Program-made: the position numbers and the translations under genes
Shown here: positions 60,523-64,000 of the stretch, piece by piece
Position numbering within the stretch: the first letter of the stretch is position 1
Layout: every line of letters begins with the position of its first letter
Assembly (NCBI GenBank): GCA_024516155.1
Contig: JAJJXM010000009.1
Coordinates: 186,001-250,000, forward strand
Direction: 5' to 3'
Length of the DNA stretch: 64,000 bases
Origin: Pyronema omphalodes
Taxonomy: Eukaryota; Ascomycota; Pezizomycetes; Pezizales; Pyronemataceae
Notes under the pieces: model-generated
What the model was told of the DNA's origin: nothing
Databases searched by the model: none
What the model saw: only the letters and a program-made list of their open reading frames with translations

Positions 60523-62239
60523 GGATTAATGATCAGGCAGATGGACCAGTTGGCGATTTTCGACGTGCCCGCTTGCGCGGCCCCAGATATGCAACGCCTT
60601 CAAGGTGTTCTCCTTTTTGTTTTTTATCACTATACGGGTTTGCGGGTTTTTTTCTTCAGGTTAGGCGGATATCAAGGGTTGAGGAGGTTTGCGAGGCCTT
60701 ATCAGGTAGCTTAGACTACGAGGATGGGACTTGAATATTTCTTTATCCTGCGTGAGCTTTTTGGGCCTCGGTCATCGTATGATTCAATTAATAAATAAAT
60801 AAACAAATAAATATGCAATGCCTCAGGTGTTATAAACTTGGGGATGCAGATGTTTGTATTTGAGGTTTTGTTCATATGGATTAAAGACGTACCAAACTGT
60901 TTGGTTATAATAGTCGGAACTGAGAAAAAATTCAAGAAACATGCTGTCTGTCGAAGGAAGGCAGCGAGGAAATTTACGTTCTCACTAGGCTGTGGAGATC
61001 TAAGCCGGACCTGCGACTGGATCATGAATGGAACTTGTAGATGCCGTTTTATAGAGAGAAAGTCATATATACCTCAATATTTGCATGGCCTTCTTATGTA
61101 GGTCACTGTAATAAATCGCCGGTCATACTCATCACTATTGATAATGTGACTCGCGATTACGCTATGGGTCAAACGCGCGTGTGGTGAACACTGCCTGGCA
61201 GAGGCCCGAGTGTTGTCATAACACTCCCGATACATCAATGATCAAATAATTGCAATGTTAAAGTCCACATAACAACGCCCAAAACCCACCCAAACACACA
61301 CAGAATGCTTGTGAATTTCGCGTGCATCCACGCTTAGTGAGAGCAAGTGCAAGCACTGCTTAAACTCAATTTGGAACTTGGAGGATTCTAGATTGTGATT
61401 CTAAAGACTGCTGTGTAATAATAACATGCAGTGTCGGTGGTTGCGCTTTGCATTAATCTTTGAACATGTATGTCTCCCGGTGTTTGGTTAAAACAACCTC
61501 GAAGCTTCAAGACTGGAGTTAATTCCGTACAGCGATCCTAACTTCCGTTCCCACTCAAAACGCACAAAGCTATGATAGAAAAGCGGAATTTCTCTGGGAC
61601 AGGGTTTCAAGTCACTTGATGATTGCAGCGCGTTTCATGATGTGCAAGATCGCAGCCTTGATGCTGCGTTCATGACTGATGTCATGAAATATCACACACG
61701 CATTGAAAATGACCAGAGTTCAGAATTTGCAGAAAGTGGCAATTTTATGCACTAGTATAATTTATTTTTTCATTGCATTTTGTTACAAACCTAATCTTTT
61801 GCAGAAATAGAAGCTCAAATTCTCGTGCATCACGCGGTATCCGTCGCCTGTGTTCCATCCCCGGGAATATGCACGCTAACTTTACACAATCGAAAATTAA
61901 ACCCGCAAAGAATAAAACTCCAAACTGATTCCCTTTAATTTTACTTAGTACTTAAGATCATAGTGTCATGGTGGCCAGCCATCAATCGAACAGAAGCCGA
62001 GCGGAGTACCTGCATAGTATTGGGGATCAAGATGAAGCCGAATAATAGAATATTCATAATGCTTACTTTTAATATGAGACCAAGCCAATGATCTTGAACA
62101 GAACATCATGTTAATGGAGGGCTTCCTAGCTGTGATAAGCCCGCCGCGCCTCTTCAACAGTGTGCGAACTCTTCTCATCGGTGTCATCATTCGAAACTAG
62201 CAGCTCAACCCATACAAGCGACTATTCAGCCTTCCAAAA
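60523..62239. other. Intergenic, nothing recognised
   Basis: It is the spacer between the DUF4238 gene and the last gene. Short frames at 60438-61101 have no motifs, and AATAAATAAATAAAC repeats occur near 60790. Confidence 0.55.
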
Positions 62240-63810
62240 ATGACAGGCCTTTCTACATGCTTCATAACCATTGGCCGGACCATAATTAAACCCTTCTCCA
62301 GCATTAAAAAAAAGAGTAAAAAGGCTTACGAATATGGCAAAACCCGCAAATCTCGAAAGGGAGCAACTTCAAGGAGGTGGAGCGAATATACAAGATCTAA
62401 TGCTGGTAACGATCGTCTGATTGTTATTCCGGAAGAAGAGCCTTTAACCCGAGCCTCGTATCTTGGAAAAAATGCACAGAATACACCATCCCCACTGACC
62501 TCAAAGTCGGCTCCGATTAAGCCCATCAGTATTTTGCGCAACTCCGGAACTGTGGTGAATATTGAAGAGGCTACCGAAAAGACCGAATTGGATATTATCA
62601 CCACCGATATACACCCCTTGGTAGATGTGGATAACTTTAGATGTGACCCATACGCCATAAATATTGATATCATGGGCTCCACTAATCACGCGGATCGTTC
62701 ACCATACACTGAAGATGACCCTGCAGAGCCTTCCGTTCCCACTGCATCCAGGTCTCGCCCAGCTTCAAAATCCATATTTAACCCTGTTCCCGTAGTAGTA
62801 TCTGGAAAATCCCTCACTTCTATCAGAACTTCAACAGCCGGAGAAATTCAAGAATTCGTGGCGTTATCATCGGTATCGGTACCTGCGCCTACAGCCTCCT
62901 CATCCATCTCGTCTGGCACATTTACTGCGAATACAGCTCCTGGACCTTCTACGTCATCAACTTTCCCTCAGACTGCCGAATTTTATCACTGTGTTGCCAA
63001 TTGTCAATGCCCTCAAACACGTCGAGTCCCCTTTCTCTTACCAGCGTTTGGGTCGTTCTCACCACAAATTGCTTATCGGGCCATGGACGTTATTCCAGAA
63101 GGAACAGAAGCGCCAACAGTAGTACGAGGGACACCACAAGTTATAGGAAAACAATCACCCGCGAAAACAATGCATAGACAGCCTAGTCAGATTCCGTCAT
63201 TCTTGTCACCTGGGCCTTGTGACTATTTAGATGATTATGTTGAGTTTGGAACGGCGATCGAAAGGCGATTGACTCCTCATCGTCATTTTAACCTTAGCCA
63301 GGAAGTTTTGCCAAGAAGTGAATCTTTTTCTTGCACAGCTGAATCATTCATCGGTCATGATACCACCTTGACATGTGACGCCGATACTACTATCAATGTT
63401 TGTGGAGACGCCGCGCCTTCGATCAAAGTCGATGCACTTATCGAATCTACCATCAGCAAGTACGTGCCATCAATTTTGATTATACTGCTTCCAATACCGT
63501 CGATAATACAAAAACTAACTTCCATATTCACGTGGTGAGTAGTGAGGCTAAAGTTATACGGAAAAGAACCGCTGTTCCCAATCTCAAAGTCGTCAAGAAA
63601 CCTACCATTCCCGTCTGTGATGATGCTGTTATGACTAGAAAATCCGTGGTTGCATCGAATTCCAGTAAGGTAGATGTTTCTCTGAAGCCTAGACTCATTG
63701 CGATACCGCCGCGAAAATCTTCCCTTGATGCTGCAGTCGCCAGTGGAATCAAAAAGTTGCCGTCTCAACCAGGAGTGCAACCCACCGTAACTAAGGTTCC
63801 AAAGAATTAA
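62240..63810 (+). CDS. Predicted disordered Ser/Thr/Pro-rich protein of unknown function
   Basis: Two exons, 62240-63459 and 63543 (or 63540)-63810, giving about 495 aa. The intron starts GTACGT, has an AACTAAC branch, and ends at a tandem GAG/TAG acceptor. The N-terminus is basic (SIKKKSKKAYEYGKTRKSRK), followed by long Ser/Thr/Pro/Ala-rich text (PAPTASSSISSGTF, TAPGPSTSSTFPQTA), a small Cys pair (CVANCQCPQTRR) and a second basic tail (KVIRKRT, KVVKKPT). No domain is recognised and no signal peptide is clear. The long open frame, conserved-looking phase at the intron and a good start context support a real gene; it may be lineage-specific. Confidence 0.6.
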
Positions 63811-64000
63811 CCTAGGCTCGAACTTTGATTTTGATACCACTCTCTCAGCTCCCCTCGCTCTCACTACGGTCATAAACAATTGTTAGGTGATTATTCACCT
63901 AGTTGTGGTCAAAACCGGCAGTGAAAACCCTTCAACTCTGGTTTCTGTTTTTGATCTCATACCAGCTCTGAAATAACCCTAAAGAAGACACTGGAGAACT

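Noticed and set aside
1..64000. tRNA, rRNA, CRISPR array or intact transposon
   Set aside because: No TPsiC-type boxes with foldable arms, rRNA stretches, regularly spaced repeats, or transposase/reverse transcriptase motifs were noticed by eye; a tRNAscan and repeat search would settle it.

Overview
The window is nuclear DNA of a filamentous ascomycete (Pezizomycotina). The signs are short introns of about 45-70 bp with GTANGT-type donors and CTAAC/CTGAC branch points, intron-split genes on both strands, a fungal NADH-type glutamate synthase, an MGA2/SPT23-type regulator, a fungal mitoribosomal mL58 protein and a LicD-family protein. Protein flavour suggests Leotiomycetes, but that is inference. 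The exon structures below were worked out by hand from splice signals, reading phase and remembered family consensus; none is backed by transcripts.

Layout. At the left edge is a minus-strand mpaB'-like oxygenase gene cut by the window boundary, then a 1461-aa MGA2/SPT23-like regulator (7015-2535, minus). A gene-poor 6.6-kb stretch full of simple repeats separates it from an amino-acid/choline-type permease (15574-13651, minus) with an 11-nt and a 17-nt exon. Another 5.7-kb gene-poor stretch precedes a 906-aa fungal protein of unknown function (21256-24216, plus). This faces mitoribosomal mL58 (25747-25166, minus). An AT-rich stretch follows, then two tandem genes for cysteine-rich secreted proteins (28110-27461 and 29320-28702, minus), and NADH-glutamate synthase GLT1 (36817-30183, minus, five exons). 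After a 4-kb gap come a hotdog thioesterase with a minisatellite in its only intron (41810-40845, minus), an acyl-CoA-binding membrane protein of Atg37/ACBD5 type (45062-43707, minus) and a divergently placed LicD-family gene with a 10-nt exon (46888-48047, plus). A 6.5-kb repeat-rich stretch holds a perfect 17-bp inverted repeat and a possible 31-aa membrane peptide. Last come a membrane-anchored kinase-like protein (54562-56145, plus), a DUF4238 protein (57921-60522, plus) and a disordered protein of unknown function (62240-63810, plus).

The genes do not form an obvious pathway cluster. The core genes (GLT1, MGA2-like, mL58, thioesterase, acyl-CoA-binding protein) are nitrogen, lipid and mitochondrial housekeeping. 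The accessory interest lies in the secreted-protein pair, the DUF4238 protein, the kinase-like protein and the microexons. No biosynthetic cluster, CRISPR array, intact transposon, tRNA or rRNA gene was recognised.
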